NCBI RefSeq assembly: GCF_004000845.1
Contig: NZ_BIMA01000005.1
Span: 1-64,000 of the forward strand
DNA length: 64,000 nucleotides
Reading direction: 5' to 3'
Origin: Paenibacillus koleovorans NBRC 103111
Lineage (GTDB): Bacteria > Bacillota > Bacilli > Paenibacillales > NBRC-103111
Position 1 is the first letter of the stretch. The number at the start of each line of letters is the position of its first letter. Both the position numbers and the translations under genes were made by a program. Below are positions 25,694-35,450 of the stretch, piece after piece. The notes beneath the pieces are model-generated. The model saw only the letters and a program-made list of their open reading frames with translations. It had not been told where the DNA came from and searched no databases.

Positions 25694-28600
25694 TTGAAGA
25701 GCAACCGTTGGAAGAAACGGGTTCTATTGCTGACGCTAATTATGTCGCTCGGGCTGCTTCAAGTTCCATGGTCCTTGTTTCCGCGCGAAGCGCAAGCGAG
25801 CGAGCTGACCGCCTACACCCAGGCGCTGCGCTCCTTCGTGCCCGGCTCCGTGATGATGGCGACCGGGACGCTGTCGTCCGGTACCGTCTCGCTGCTCAGC
25901 CAGAACGACCAGCAGTACATGCAATTCGCCTCTTCGTTGTCCGGGAGCGTGCACAAGGTCGTCTTTACATCGGACATCACCCTGCAAACATCCGGCACCT
26001 CGACGAAGAGCCTGCAAGTGGCGCTGAACGGCAAAGCTTCGGCGAGCGGCGGAACGGCGACACTGGAGCTATGGAACAACGGCACATCCGCCTGGGACGT
26101 CGTGAAGACCATCTCGCTCGGAACGGTGGATACGGACGCAAGCTACGCCACCGCCACAGCGGCGACGATCGCCGGCTACATCTCCGGCACGAACGTGCTC
26201 AAGACGCGCGTCTCGATCAGCCGCAGCGCCTCGTTCACCGGGTATTGGGATTACTTCAATGTCGTGACGGAATCCGCCGCGCCGTCCGACTGGTACGCCG
26301 CTTCGTACGATGCGAAGCAGGCGACGCTGGAGAACGGCTCGATCTCCGCCAATACGGCGGCGAAGCTGACCGATCGCGACAAATCTTATTTCAGTGTCCA
26401 GTCCGACGGGACGAACAAAGCGGCCTGGTACTCGACCTTGACGCTCGCGGAGTCCGCTGCCGACATCAAGACGCTCGTCGTACGGTATTCCGGCAAATAT
26501 TCGACGGCCGCAAACACGACCTGGATATCGCTATGGAACTATGCGACGGATAATTGGGATTCCGTATACGACGCGGATTCGACTACGACTTACGGAACGG
26601 TGGAATGGTCCACATCCGATCCGACGCTTATAGCGAAGTTCGTCTCCGCCCACAACGACGTGAAGGTACGGCTCTATAACTCCGGCAGCGGCAGCTTTGT
26701 GCGGGATGCGGACGCGCTGAACGTGACCGTCTATTACGGCGCCACATCGACGACCAAGACGTTCGCGCCCGACACGGTGACCGCCGAATTCGGCTCGATC
26801 ACATCGGGCAATGCCGCCAGTCTGGAGCAGATCGACGCTTCCAGGCTGGTCATGTCGAGCAGCGTCGACAACAAGATCGCTTGGAACGCTGAGGTGACGC
26901 TAACCGGCGTCGATCGCCTGAAGGTCCGAGCGCTGACGCTGTTCACGAAGGCGAGCACGAGCTCGGCGGTCGCCAACAACTTGTACTTGTCCTTCTGGAA
27001 CTACCAGGACAGCACTTGGGACGTAGTCCGTACGCAGACGCCGGATGCCGGGTCGGATACATTTCTCGCTACGATTCGCGATTCCGATTTGATCGAGAAG
27101 TACATTTCTTCATTAGGCAAAATGAAAGCCCGGCTCTACAATTCCTCCGCTACCACGAATCCTTCCTTTACCCGGCAGACCGACGTACTTTCCTTCATCG
27201 TGGAAACCGGAGACGTCTCAACCTTCACCTTCGCCCAACTGAGCGACGTGCACGAGCCGATCGGACACAACAACTTCCTGGCCATTATCAATGAGCTTAA
27301 TACGACGATTCAACCCGCCTTCACCGTTGTGACCGGCGACATTTCCGATCACGGCACCGATGCGCAATACGCGCAATACGAGGACGACATGGCTCTCATC
27401 GACAGTCCGGTGTATACGACGCCGGGCAACCACGATGTGAGGTGGTGGAATTCCAACGGCAAGGATGATTTCACCGACCGAATCGGCTCGCTATACTCTT
27501 CCTTTAATTACGGCGGCGTCCACTTTGTACTGCTGGATACGACGGTGACGCTCGAGCTGGACGAGAAGTTTTCCAAGAAGATGCTCGATTGGCTGGCGGT
27601 CGATCTACAGGGCATCCCGGCGGGCATGCCGGTCATTTTCTTCGCCCATCATCCGTTCGAGATCCAGAACAATGTAACGGGCAAATCGGAGCTGCTCGAT
27701 CTAGTGGAATCCTACAATGTGGTGGCTTTCCTGAGCGGACATCTTCACAGGTGGGGCAATCAGCTGGAGAACGGTGTTCCGTGGGTTTATATCGGCCAGA
27801 TCAAGGATTACCAAGAATATACGACGGTCAAAATATCCCCGAACAAGCTGACGATCACTCGCAGGGACGCTTCGAACGGCTCTTCCAGCCTGTATTTGAC
27901 CGCCCCGATGAACAACTATCGCAAGCCTGAAGTTTCCATTACGAGCGCTGTAGCGGCGACGAACGGCAATGTTACGGTAAACGTGTCTATCCCGGACGCT
28001 CCGGATGGTGTAGCTTCGGTGCAGGCGAACATCGACAACTACGGCTCCTGGACGACGCTGACGAAAGGGGGAGGCAACGTCTGGTCCGGGACGGTCAGCA
28101 TATCCAGTATGTCTCCGGCGCTCCCGAAGGGGTACCATTTTGTGGCGGTCAAGATGACGGACGAGAAGGGCGGCGTATGGAAAAAATACAAAGAATATTT
28201 GTGGACCGGAACGGGCGGGGATGTCTACAGGAAGTGGACGTTCCAGACGGGCGGCCTCATCCAGGCGCCGCCGACTTATGACAACGGCACCGTCTACGTA
28301 GGCTCGGAGGACGGCAAGCTGTACGCGATTAACGATTCGAACGGCACGCAGAAATGGGCGTACACGACCGGCGGCGCGATTATTTCGTCCCCTGCCGTTG
28401 TCAACCTGGCCGCGCCGGCTGACGATGTCGTGCTCATCGGCTCGAATGACAACAAGCTGCATGCAGTCTATGCGACGACAGGCACGGTCAAATGGACGTA
28501 CGAGACCGGCGGTAGCGTCATCTCCAATCCGGTTGTCGACGCAGGCGTTGTCTACTTCGGCTCCGGCGACAAGTACATCTACGCCGTTAACTTGTCGGAC

Positions 28601-29278
28601 GGCAGCCTGAAGTGGCGCTACCAGACGAACGGCCTTATGCGGCAGCGTCCGGTCATCCAGAGCGGCAAGCTGTACGCCAACGTTCGCGACACATATGTGT
28701 GGTATGCGCTCAACATCAGCGACGGCAGCTTGTACTGGAGGGGCAACGCCAACACCGACGAATCGCTCTTCGTCGTCGCCGACGTCGAGCCGATCTATGC
28801 CGGAGGCCAGCTGTGGACGATCAATCCGATGCCGACCGATCTCAGCACGCTGAACCCGACGACCGGCGCGGTCACATGGACCGATTCGATCGGCACCGAT
28901 TTCTCGGCCCGCGGCGGATCGACGGACGGTACGCTTGTGTTCTTCCCGGCGCACGGCGGCCGGTTCCTGTACGCGTTCAACGCGACGACGCGCAGCCTCG
29001 TCTGGTCCAAGGATCTGCGTGCCGGCGCGACGGATTCCGATCTTCAGGAATACCAGATCGACAGTGCGCTTGTGTACGACAGCGGCATCCTGTACCGGGT
29101 GGCCGAGCGGGGCCGGGTAACCGGCTATAATCCATCGAACGGTACGCTCCTGTTCAAGTACGACGCCGTCGGCTTCCCGGAGCGGGTGCTCTGGTCGACT
29201 CCGGAGGTGCATGACCAGACCGTCTATGCCGGCGGCCTGGACGGCAAAGTGTACGCAGTCGAGTACACCGGCCCATAA
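25694..29278 (+). CDS. Secreted metallophosphoesterase with C-terminal PQQ-like beta-propeller
   Basis: 1194 residues from TTG 25694, supported by GGGAGGGGAG ten bases before it. The signal peptide ends near A-Q-A-S (residue 36). Residues 45-500 hold three related beta-rich modules with repeated W-x-S/x-L-x-L-W-N-Y patterns. A calcineurin-like phosphoesterase follows at about 510-740 with all metal blocks: S-D-V-H, V-T-G-D, G-N-H-D, F-A-H-H and S-G-H-L-H. Then comes an Ig-like stretch and, from about 850, a PQQ-like propeller with repeats of the form G-x-V-Y-V-G-S-x-D-G-K-L-Y-A-I. The protein probably acts outside the cell on a phosphate ester; the target is unknown. A strong terminator follows. 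Confidence 0.9.
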   Translation: MKSNRWKKRVLLLTLIMSLGLLQVPWSLFPREAQASELTAYTQALRSFVPGSVMMATGTLSSGTVSLLSQNDQQYMQFASSLSGSVHKVVFTSDITLQTSGTSTKSLQVALNGKASASGGTATLELWNNGTSAWDVVKTISLGTVDTDASYATATAATIAGYISGTNVLKTRVSISRSASFTGYWDYFNVVTESAAPSDWYAASYDAKQATLENGSISANTAAKLTDRDKSYFSVQSDGTNKAAWYSTLTLAESAADIKTLVVRYSGKYSTAANTTWISLWNYATDNWDSVYDADSTTTYGTVEWSTSDPTLIAKFVSAHNDVKVRLYNSGSGSFVRDADALNVTVYYGATSTTKTFAPDTVTAEFGSITSGNAASLEQIDASRLVMSSSVDNKIAWNAEVTLTGVDRLKVRALTLFTKASTSSAVANNLYLSFWNYQDSTWDVVRTQTPDAGSDTFLATIRDSDLIEKYISSLGKMKARLYNSSATTNPSFTRQTDVLSFIVETGDVSTFTFAQLSDVHEPIGHNNFLAIINELNTTIQPAFTVVTGDISDHGTDAQYAQYEDDMALIDSPVYTTPGNHDVRWWNSNGKDDFTDRIGSLYSSFNYGGVHFVLLDTTVTLELDEKFSKKMLDWLAVDLQGIPAGMPVIFFAHHPFEIQNNVTGKSELLDLVESYNVVAFLSGHLHRWGNQLENGVPWVYIGQIKDYQEYTTVKISPNKLTITRRDASNGSSSLYLTAPMNNYRKPEVSITSAVAATNGNVTVNVSIPDAPDGVASVQANIDNYGSWTTLTKGGGNVWSGTVSISSMSPALPKGYHFVAVKMTDEKGGVWKKYKEYLWTGTGGDVYRKWTFQTGGLIQAPPTYDNGTVYVGSEDGKLYAINDSNGTQKWAYTTGGAIISSPAVVNLAAPADDVVLIGSNDNKLHAVYATTGTVKWTYETGGSVISNPVVDAGVVYFGSGDKYIYAVNLSDGSLKWRYQTNGLMRQRPVIQSGKLYANVRDTYVWYALNISDGSLYWRGNANTDESLFVVADVEPIYAGGQLWTINPMPTDLSTLNPTTGAVTWTDSIGTDFSARGGSTDGTLVFFPAHGGRFLYAFNATTRSLVWSKDLRAGATDSDLQEYQIDSALVYDSGILYRVAERGRVTGYNPSNGTLLFKYDAVGFPERVLWSTPEVHDQTVYAGGLDGKVYAVEYTGP

Positions 29279-29285
29279 ATGAAAG

Positions 29286-29331
29286 AGGGGATGCCGATCC
29301 GGTCAAAAATGACCGGTCGGCATCCCCTTTG
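29286..29331 (+). terminator. Strong intrinsic terminator after the phosphoesterase gene
   Basis: AGGGGATGCCGATCCGGTCA pairs with TGACCGGTCGGCATCCCCT around AAAA with one bulged T, and a short T run follows. Confidence 0.85.
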
Positions 29332-29337
29332 TATGTG

Positions 29338-29590
29338 ATAAGGTGATGACGTAGCGCGTTATCAGGCGAAAGCCACAAAAAAATAAGGTGATAGCTCGTT
29401 CGCAAAAAAATAGCGTTATGAAAACACCTTATTTGCTCGCCTTGTAGAGAATTCGGAAGAATAGCGTTATGGGATAGCGTTATTTCGACCTAAACAGCCG
29501 GATTTCGCTCCATTTGACCGGAATAACGTTTTTTCGTAACGTTTTTTATTCGTAGATCATGCATGTGGAGCAAATAGCGTTAAGGCAGAC
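29338..29590. repeat. Cluster of short repeats (ATAGCGTTAT, ATAAGGTGAT) in the mnmA downstream gap
   Basis: ATAGCGTTAT occurs at 29410-29419, 29461-29470 and 29474-29483, with a near copy at 29574-29583. ATAAGGTGAT occurs at 29338-29347 and 29383-29392. AAATAAGGTG (29381-29390) forms a perfect inverted pair with CACCTTATTT (29425-29434), and ATAACGTTTTTT-like segments lie at 29523-29546. No gene is visible in this 369-base gap apart from the terminator. Confidence 0.7.
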
Positions 29591-29647
29591 CTTTATTTGG
29601 CATTTCACGTAACCGCACCTATCTCCCATCTACGTGTATTCGAATGG

Positions 29648-31120
<1,473 letters not shown>

Positions 31121-31540
31121 TTGAAGATTTCGACAAAAGGCAGATATGGACTTACCATCATGATGGAGTTGGCTTCCCGCTTCGGCGAAGGCCCGACTTC
31201 CTTGAAGAGCATAGCCGAGAAGCATCAGCTCTCGGAGCATTATTTGGAGCAATTGATCGCACCGCTGCGCAACGCAGGGCTCGTGAAGAGCATTCGCGGC
31301 GCTTATGGCGGCTATATTTTGTCCAAGTCCCCTGAGGAAATTTCGTCCGGCGACGTGATCCGCGTCCTGGAAGGGCCGATCAGTCCGGTCGATTTTACCG
31401 AAGAGGACGACCCGGCCAAGCGGGATTTGTGGATCCGCATCAAGGACAGCATCGCCGAAGTGCTGGATTCCACGACTTTATCCAGCTTGATCACGTATCA
31501 GGACGAAGGCAAGAACAGCAATTACATGTTCTACATCTAG
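31121..31540 (+). CDS. cymR: Rrf2-family cysteine metabolism repressor CymR
   Basis: 139 residues from a TTG start preceded by GAGGTG. The Rrf2 winged helix is clear: M-K-I-S-T-K-G-R-Y-G-L-T, S-L-K-S-I-A-E-K-H-Q-L-S-E-H-Y-L-E-Q-L and S-I-R-G-A-Y-G-G-Y. It lacks the three-Cys cluster of IscR/NsrR, which fits CymR, the O-acetylserine-responsive partner of CysK that represses sulfur uptake genes. The desulfurase gene follows 15 bases later, the same order as B. subtilis cymR-yrvO. Confidence 0.92.
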   Translation: MKISTKGRYGLTIMMELASRFGEGPTSLKSIAEKHQLSEHYLEQLIAPLRNAGLVKSIRGAYGGYILSKSPEEISSGDVIRVLEGPISPVDFTEEDDPAKRDLWIRIKDSIAEVLDSTTLSSLITYQDEGKNSNYMFYI

Positions 31541-31555
31541 CGGACGGATGAATCG

Positions 31556-32695
31556 ATGATTTATTTGGACCATGCGGCGACTACGCCGGTTCATCCCGAA
31601 GTGCTGGAAGCGATGCTGCCTTACTTTACTTTGCAGTTCGGCAATCCGTCCAGTCTGCATGCTTACGGCCGCGATGCGAGGATCGCCGTGAGCCGGGCAC
31701 GCGACGAGATCGCCGGATGGCTGGGATGCTCGCCGTCCGAGTGGCTGTTTACCGGCAGCGGAACGGAGAGCGACAACACCGCCTTGTTCGGCGCCGCCTC
31801 CCGTGCGGGTGAGAAGCGCCATATCGTGACGACGCAGGTGGAGCATCATGCGGTGCTGCATGCCTGCGAACGGCTTGAACAGCTGGGGTTTGAAGTGACT
31901 TATTTGCCGGTCGATGCGACTGGTCGGGTTTCGGTGGAGGAGGTACAAGCCTCTCTGCGGCCCGATACGTTTCTGATCAGTGTGATGTACGCAAACAACG
32001 AAGTCGGGACGGTTCAGCCGATCGTCGAGATTGGTGAGCTGGCTCGTTCACGTGGGGTTTTATTTCACGTCGATGCGGTGCAAGCGCTTGGGACGTTGCC
32101 GATTCGGCTGAACGAGCTGCCGGTCGATCTGATGAGCTTTTCCGCTCACAAAATTTACGGACCGAAGGGTGTCGGCGGCTTATACGCGCACAAGGCCGTG
32201 CACATAGCTCCGCACTTGTACGGCGGCTCCCAGGAACGCAAACGCCGGGCTGGCACCGAGAACGTCCCGGGCATTGTCGGCTTCGCCAAGGCGATGCGGC
32301 TGGCCGGCGAGTCTCGCGACATTCGCGTTCGCCTGCTGGAGGAGCTGCGCGAAGAGCTGATCGCCGGACTGAACGCCGAGGTTGGATCGGAGCACTATCG
32401 TCTGAACGGCCATCCGACCGAACGATTGCCCCAAATCCTGAATGTAAGCTTTCCCGGGGCTTCGACGGATACGATGCTGATGAATCTGGATTTGAACGGG
32501 ATCGCCGCCGCCAGCGGCTCGGCATGCACCTCCGGCTCGCTGGAAGTATCGCATGTGCTTAAGGCCATGCAATTGCCGGACGAAGTGACCGGTTCCGCCA
32601 TCCGGTTCAGTATGGGAACGACTAACGAACCTTCACATATGCGAGAAGTTTCCCGCCGAATTGGAACCATTTTGCGGCGAGTTCGTAGTAGATAG
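31556..32695 (+). CDS. Cysteine desulfurase (NifS/IscS-like, YrvO)
   Basis: 379 residues, PLP-dependent class V aminotransferase fold. Seen: Y-L-D-H-A-A-T-T-P near the start, T-S/G-S-G-T-E-S-D-N near residue 63, V-E-H-H-A-V, the PLP-lysine segment S-F-S-A-H-K-I-Y-G-P-K-G-V-G, and the active-site cysteine loop S-G-S-A-C-T-S-G-S near 325. In Bacillus the YrvO enzyme hands sulfur to MnmA for tRNA thiolation; adjacency to cymR and mnmA supports that role. Confidence 0.94.
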   Translation: MIYLDHAATTPVHPEVLEAMLPYFTLQFGNPSSLHAYGRDARIAVSRARDEIAGWLGCSPSEWLFTGSGTESDNTALFGAASRAGEKRHIVTTQVEHHAVLHACERLEQLGFEVTYLPVDATGRVSVEEVQASLRPDTFLISVMYANNEVGTVQPIVEIGELARSRGVLFHVDAVQALGTLPIRLNELPVDLMSFSAHKIYGPKGVGGLYAHKAVHIAPHLYGGSQERKRRAGTENVPGIVGFAKAMRLAGESRDIRVRLLEELREELIAGLNAEVGSEHYRLNGHPTERLPQILNVSFPGASTDTMLMNLDLNGIAAASGSACTSGSLEVSHVLKAMQLPDEVTGSAIRFSMGTTNEPSHMREVSRRIGTILRRVRSR

Positions 32696-32948
32696 AATCA
32701 TCATCCGAGTTGACTAAGGCGAAAGGAGGTATGGCGGCGACGCGATCAGCCTTATTGGACGGTTACCGCCCATAGAAGCCGGCGAGGCTTTGTACATCTT
32801 GTGTCAGGCTTTTGGAACAGCTTTCCCCGATACCGTACAGATGCGCTAGGATAACTTCACAGCTCGGGATAATTGTCCCGTGACGCGTGCAATATATAGG
32901 GTGTTAGTCAGCAACTTTGCCAGGCAAAGGGTTCAGGAGGATTCGCTC

Positions 32949-33464
32949 TTGCGTAAAGCACAGGACATCATGGGATTGCCGGTCATCGAGATCGAGACAG
33001 GCAAGCAGATCGGGACGGCCAAGGATTTCTTGATCGACCGCGACTGGAACTTGCAAGGTGTGCTGCTCGAGACGAAGCATTGGTTCTCCGCCCCCCGCTA
33101 TGTCAAGTGGGACCATGTCATCTCCTTCGGAGCGGACGCCGTGACGATTCCGGACGGCCAGTCCGTACAAACACTGGAGGATGGGATGGAGCTCTGCTAC
33201 TTCGAGCACGGCTCGTCCAAGCTCAAGGGGCTACCGATCATCACCGTGAACGGTACGAATCTCGGCATGGTGGAGGATGTTTATTTCGGCGAACAATGGG
33301 GTAAAAAGATAGTAGGTTATGAGTTATCGGACGGGTTGCTAGCAGATTGGAAAGACGGGCGCAAATGGCTGCCCGCTCCGGAGGACGTGACGATCGGAGC
33401 GGATGCCATCATCGTCCCGGGCGACTGCGACACCCAACTGCAGGATGTACCAACATTTCAGTGA
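32949..33464 (+). CDS. PRC-barrel domain protein (YrrD-like)
   Basis: 171 residues. TTG 32949 is chosen because AGGAGG lies eight bases before it; a longer in-frame ORF from GTG 32880 has no ribosome site. Two PRC-barrel domains are visible, each starting G-L-P-V/I-I-x-x-x-x-G and containing G-x-A/V-x-D-x-x-x-D/G. B. subtilis YrrD occupies a comparable position. PRC barrels mediate protein or RNA contacts; the role of this protein is unknown. The 253 bases before it contain no gene I can support. Confidence 0.85.
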   Translation: MRKAQDIMGLPVIEIETGKQIGTAKDFLIDRDWNLQGVLLETKHWFSAPRYVKWDHVISFGADAVTIPDGQSVQTLEDGMELCYFEHGSSKLKGLPIITVNGTNLGMVEDVYFGEQWGKKIVGYELSDGLLADWKDGRKWLPAPEDVTIGADAIIVPGDCDTQLQDVPTFQ

Positions 33465-33480
33465 AATCAGGTGAAATCTT

Positions 33481-33678
33481 ATGTTAAAATGCCCGAACTG
33501 CAACTCCAAAGATATCGGTAAAATCGGCTCGCATCAATTTTATTGCTGGGGCTGCTTCATCGAACTGACCGTGAACGGCGAGAAAATGTCGGTCTATCAA
33601 GTGGAGGAAGACGGTACGCTCAGCTCGCTGGACGACTTGTTCTTCGAAGACGATATGCCGGAAGTTCACGCGAACTAA
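33481..33678 (+). CDS. Small zinc-ribbon protein
   Basis: 65 residues. C-P-N-C at residues 4-7 and C-W-G-C at 22-25 form a four-cysteine zinc knuckle pair; the rest is acidic (L-F-F-E-D-D-M-P-E). It starts 17 bases after the PRC-barrel gene and ends before a strong terminator, so the two are probably one transcript. I do not recognise a characterised homologue. Confidence 0.78.
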   Translation: MLKCPNCNSKDIGKIGSHQFYCWGCFIELTVNGEKMSVYQVEEDGTLSSLDDLFFEDDMPEVHAN

Positions 33679-33691
33679 TACGAAACAAAAG

Positions 33692-33732
33692 AACACCCGC
33701 CGCCTGAGCGATCAGGAGCGGGTGTTTTTTTG
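33692..33732. terminator. Intrinsic terminator, probably bidirectional
   Basis: AACACCCGC...CCTGA and TCAGG...GCGGGTGTT form a long stem around GCGA, followed by a T run on the plus strand; A residues precede it. It serves the zinc-ribbon gene and perhaps the convergent TrpD-like gene. Confidence 0.88.
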
Positions 33733-33793
33733 GTTTGCGTCGGTGCGATTCTTTTCATAGGCAGCATCGTATACTGTTCGCTTATATAGGCGG

Positions 33794-34822
33794 TTAGGCT
33801 TCGAGCTTCTCGCGCCACTTCGTATAGTGCTTCCAGGCAAGCCCGTTGTCCAGCGCGGACTTGGCGTGTTCGATCCCTTCCTCGATCGTGTCCGTCCGAT
33901 CAGCGATCCAGAGTCGCATGGCGCTGTTGAGCAGCACGGCGTTGCGGTAGGCAGGCGCCGCACGCCCGGCAAGCACGTCAAGCGTCGTCTGCGCCTGCGC
34001 GCCGGCGGTCCAGCCGGAAGCGGGCGGTGCCGGGACGACGGCGTGCAGGCCGAACGTGTGCGGGTCGATGATGTGGATGTCGCTCACTTCGTCGCGCAGG
34101 ACGACGACGCGTGTCCGACGATCGACCGGCACATCCTCCGAGCCTTCGGCACTCTGGACGATCAAGGCGCGCTGGACGCCAAGTCGGCTCAGCAAGTCGG
34201 CTGCTTTCTCCGAGCCGCTGCCGGACGGTATGCCGATCGCCATATAAGGGGCGTCGGACGGGCGGAGCAGCTCCTCCGCCGTATCGAACAGCGTGCGAAT
34301 GCCGATCTCCTCGCGCACCGCCCGGATGCCGGAGAGCGATGGGCACCAGCGCTCGGTAGGCACGAACAGGAAGCAGCTTCTATCCGCAGCAGCAATCCAG
34401 CGATCCTGCGGGACGGCATCGACCGCGATGCCAAGCGCGGCCACCACCCCGACTAGCGCAGAGGCGGCATGTGGCGGCGCGGAGGGGGTGCTGTGAAGCG
34501 TAACCGGCTGCCGGCAAGCGGCCAGCACGAAGGCGGTCGGCAGCGTGGCGAGGAACGAGTGCCCACGGCTGCAGAAAGGACCGGCGCAATCGATCGAACC
34601 TTCGACCGGATGAAGGCGCGACCGTTTCCGCAGCGAATCGATGAATGCGATTATTTCCTCAGTTGTCTCTTGCTTGAGCTTCTGGGCGGTCAAAAACGCG
34701 GCTGTCTGCGCGGGTGTAGCTTTGCCGTCCAGAATGCCGGCGGCGGCATTTGCCGCTTCCGTATATGTAAGACTCCTGATTCCGCGTTTTCCTCTTCCGA
34801 TTTCCCGCAGCCAATCGATCAT
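33794..34822 (-). CDS. Anthranilate phosphoribosyltransferase-like protein with altered motifs
   Basis: 342 residues from ATG 34822, preceded by AAAGGAG; an upstream in-frame ATG lacks a site. The N-terminal helical domain (Y-T-E-A-A-N-A-A-A-G-I-L-D-G-K-A-T-P-A-Q-x-A-A-F) and overall length match TrpD/glycosyltransferase family 3. The catalytic loops do not: the phosphoribosyl-binding D-x-x-G-T-G-G-D is D-C-A-G-P-F-C-S, and K-H-G-N-R with S-x-x-S-G-S-A-D is replaced by L-H-S-T-P-S-A-P. It is alone, with no trp genes nearby, so tryptophan synthesis is unlikely. A YbiB-like or nucleic-acid-binding role is possible. Confidence 0.7.
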   Translation of the reverse strand: MIDWLREIGRGKRGIRSLTYTEAANAAAGILDGKATPAQTAAFLTAQKLKQETTEEIIAFIDSLRKRSRLHPVEGSIDCAGPFCSRGHSFLATLPTAFVLAACRQPVTLHSTPSAPPHAASALVGVVAALGIAVDAVPQDRWIAAADRSCFLFVPTERWCPSLSGIRAVREEIGIRTLFDTAEELLRPSDAPYMAIGIPSGSGSEKAADLLSRLGVQRALIVQSAEGSEDVPVDRRTRVVVLRDEVSDIHIIDPHTFGLHAVVPAPPASGWTAGAQAQTTLDVLAGRAAPAYRNAVLLNSAMRLWIADRTDTIEEGIEHAKSALDNGLAWKHYTKWREKLEA

Positions 34823-34877
34823 GAGAAGGGCTCCTTTCTTACATACCCCAATCGAAACATAACACGATAATGTAGAA

Positions 34878-34906
34878 AATATAACATACAATCGTGATTT
34901 TGTCGA
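34878..34906 (-). promoter_or_regulatory. Promoter of the TrpD-like gene
   Basis: On the minus strand TCGACA (34906-34901), 17-base spacer, TATATT (34883-34878). Confidence 0.65.
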
Positions 34907-34953
34907 TTTATTGAATTATTCTGAACCAATTCCATATTTATATGTTATATTTA

Positions 34954-34983
34954 TTGACATAAAACTGAATCATCCCTTATACT
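34954..34983 (+). promoter_or_regulatory. Strong sigma-A promoter of a noncoding leader or RNA
   Basis: TTGACA (34954-34959), 18-base spacer, TATACT (34978-34983). Transcription should start near 34990, 460 bases before the next start codon. Confidence 0.8.
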
Positions 34984-34989
34984 TACACT

Positions 34990-35395
34990 ATCAAGCTTCG
35001 GTAAGCGATAGGTTTGCACGAAACAATCGCGGCCTACCGCAATTGCTCCACTCCGTCGGTTGAAACGGCTGCTGCTCTTGATACGTATAAACTATACGCC
35101 AGTATTATTATTACCGATTCTATCCATCCGACAACTTGGTTTGTCCCGTTCCACTGGGATGGCGACTGGTCCGTGAACCGTCTGACCGACGATGCTCTGC
35201 ATCCCGCGGTCGGCAATTGCGGGATTCAAATATGCGCCGTTCGAGTGGAGCGTGTGGATGAGTTCGACTGATCCATTCGCTTCACCCACCCATCCCGGCT
35301 TGGCCGGGACTCCCTATCGTGAAGCTGTCCGACCATACCCCAGGACTTCTTCAACCCTTGTCGCCCGGCCTTTATTGGCTGGGTCCTTTTTTTTG
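34990..35395 (+). ncRNA. Candidate structured RNA or long attenuator leader, family unknown
   Basis: About 400 bases between a strong promoter and an intrinsic terminator with no convincing ORF. CCGCAATTGC (35037-35046) and GCAATTGCGG (35213-35222) form a perfect ten-bp long-range pair. Local hairpins are CGTATA/TATACG (35084-35098) and TCCCGGC/GCCGGGA (35293-35309). I checked for RNase P (GAGGAAAGTCC), tmRNA tag, T-box core and SRP motifs and found none. It may be a free RNA or regulate the permease gene downstream. Confidence 0.5.
35364..35395 (+). terminator. Intrinsic terminator before the AI-2E permease gene
   Basis: CCCGGCC (35364-35370) pairs with GGCTGGG (35377-35383), followed by TCC and a run of nine T. 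AGGAC (35342-35346) could pair with GTCCT at the stem base, so an alternative fold is possible. Confidence 0.82.
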
Positions 35396-35450
35396 TCTTG
35401 AATGAAGAAGGGAGGGTTGTACATATACTGTTCTAGAGGGGTGAGCTTCC

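Noticed and set aside
32696-32948. Possible small gene (AAAGGAGGT followed at once by ATG, 14 codons) or 6S-like RNA before the PRC-barrel gene
   Set aside because: The ribosome site abuts the ATG, leaving no spacing, and I could not find a convincing fold or promoter.
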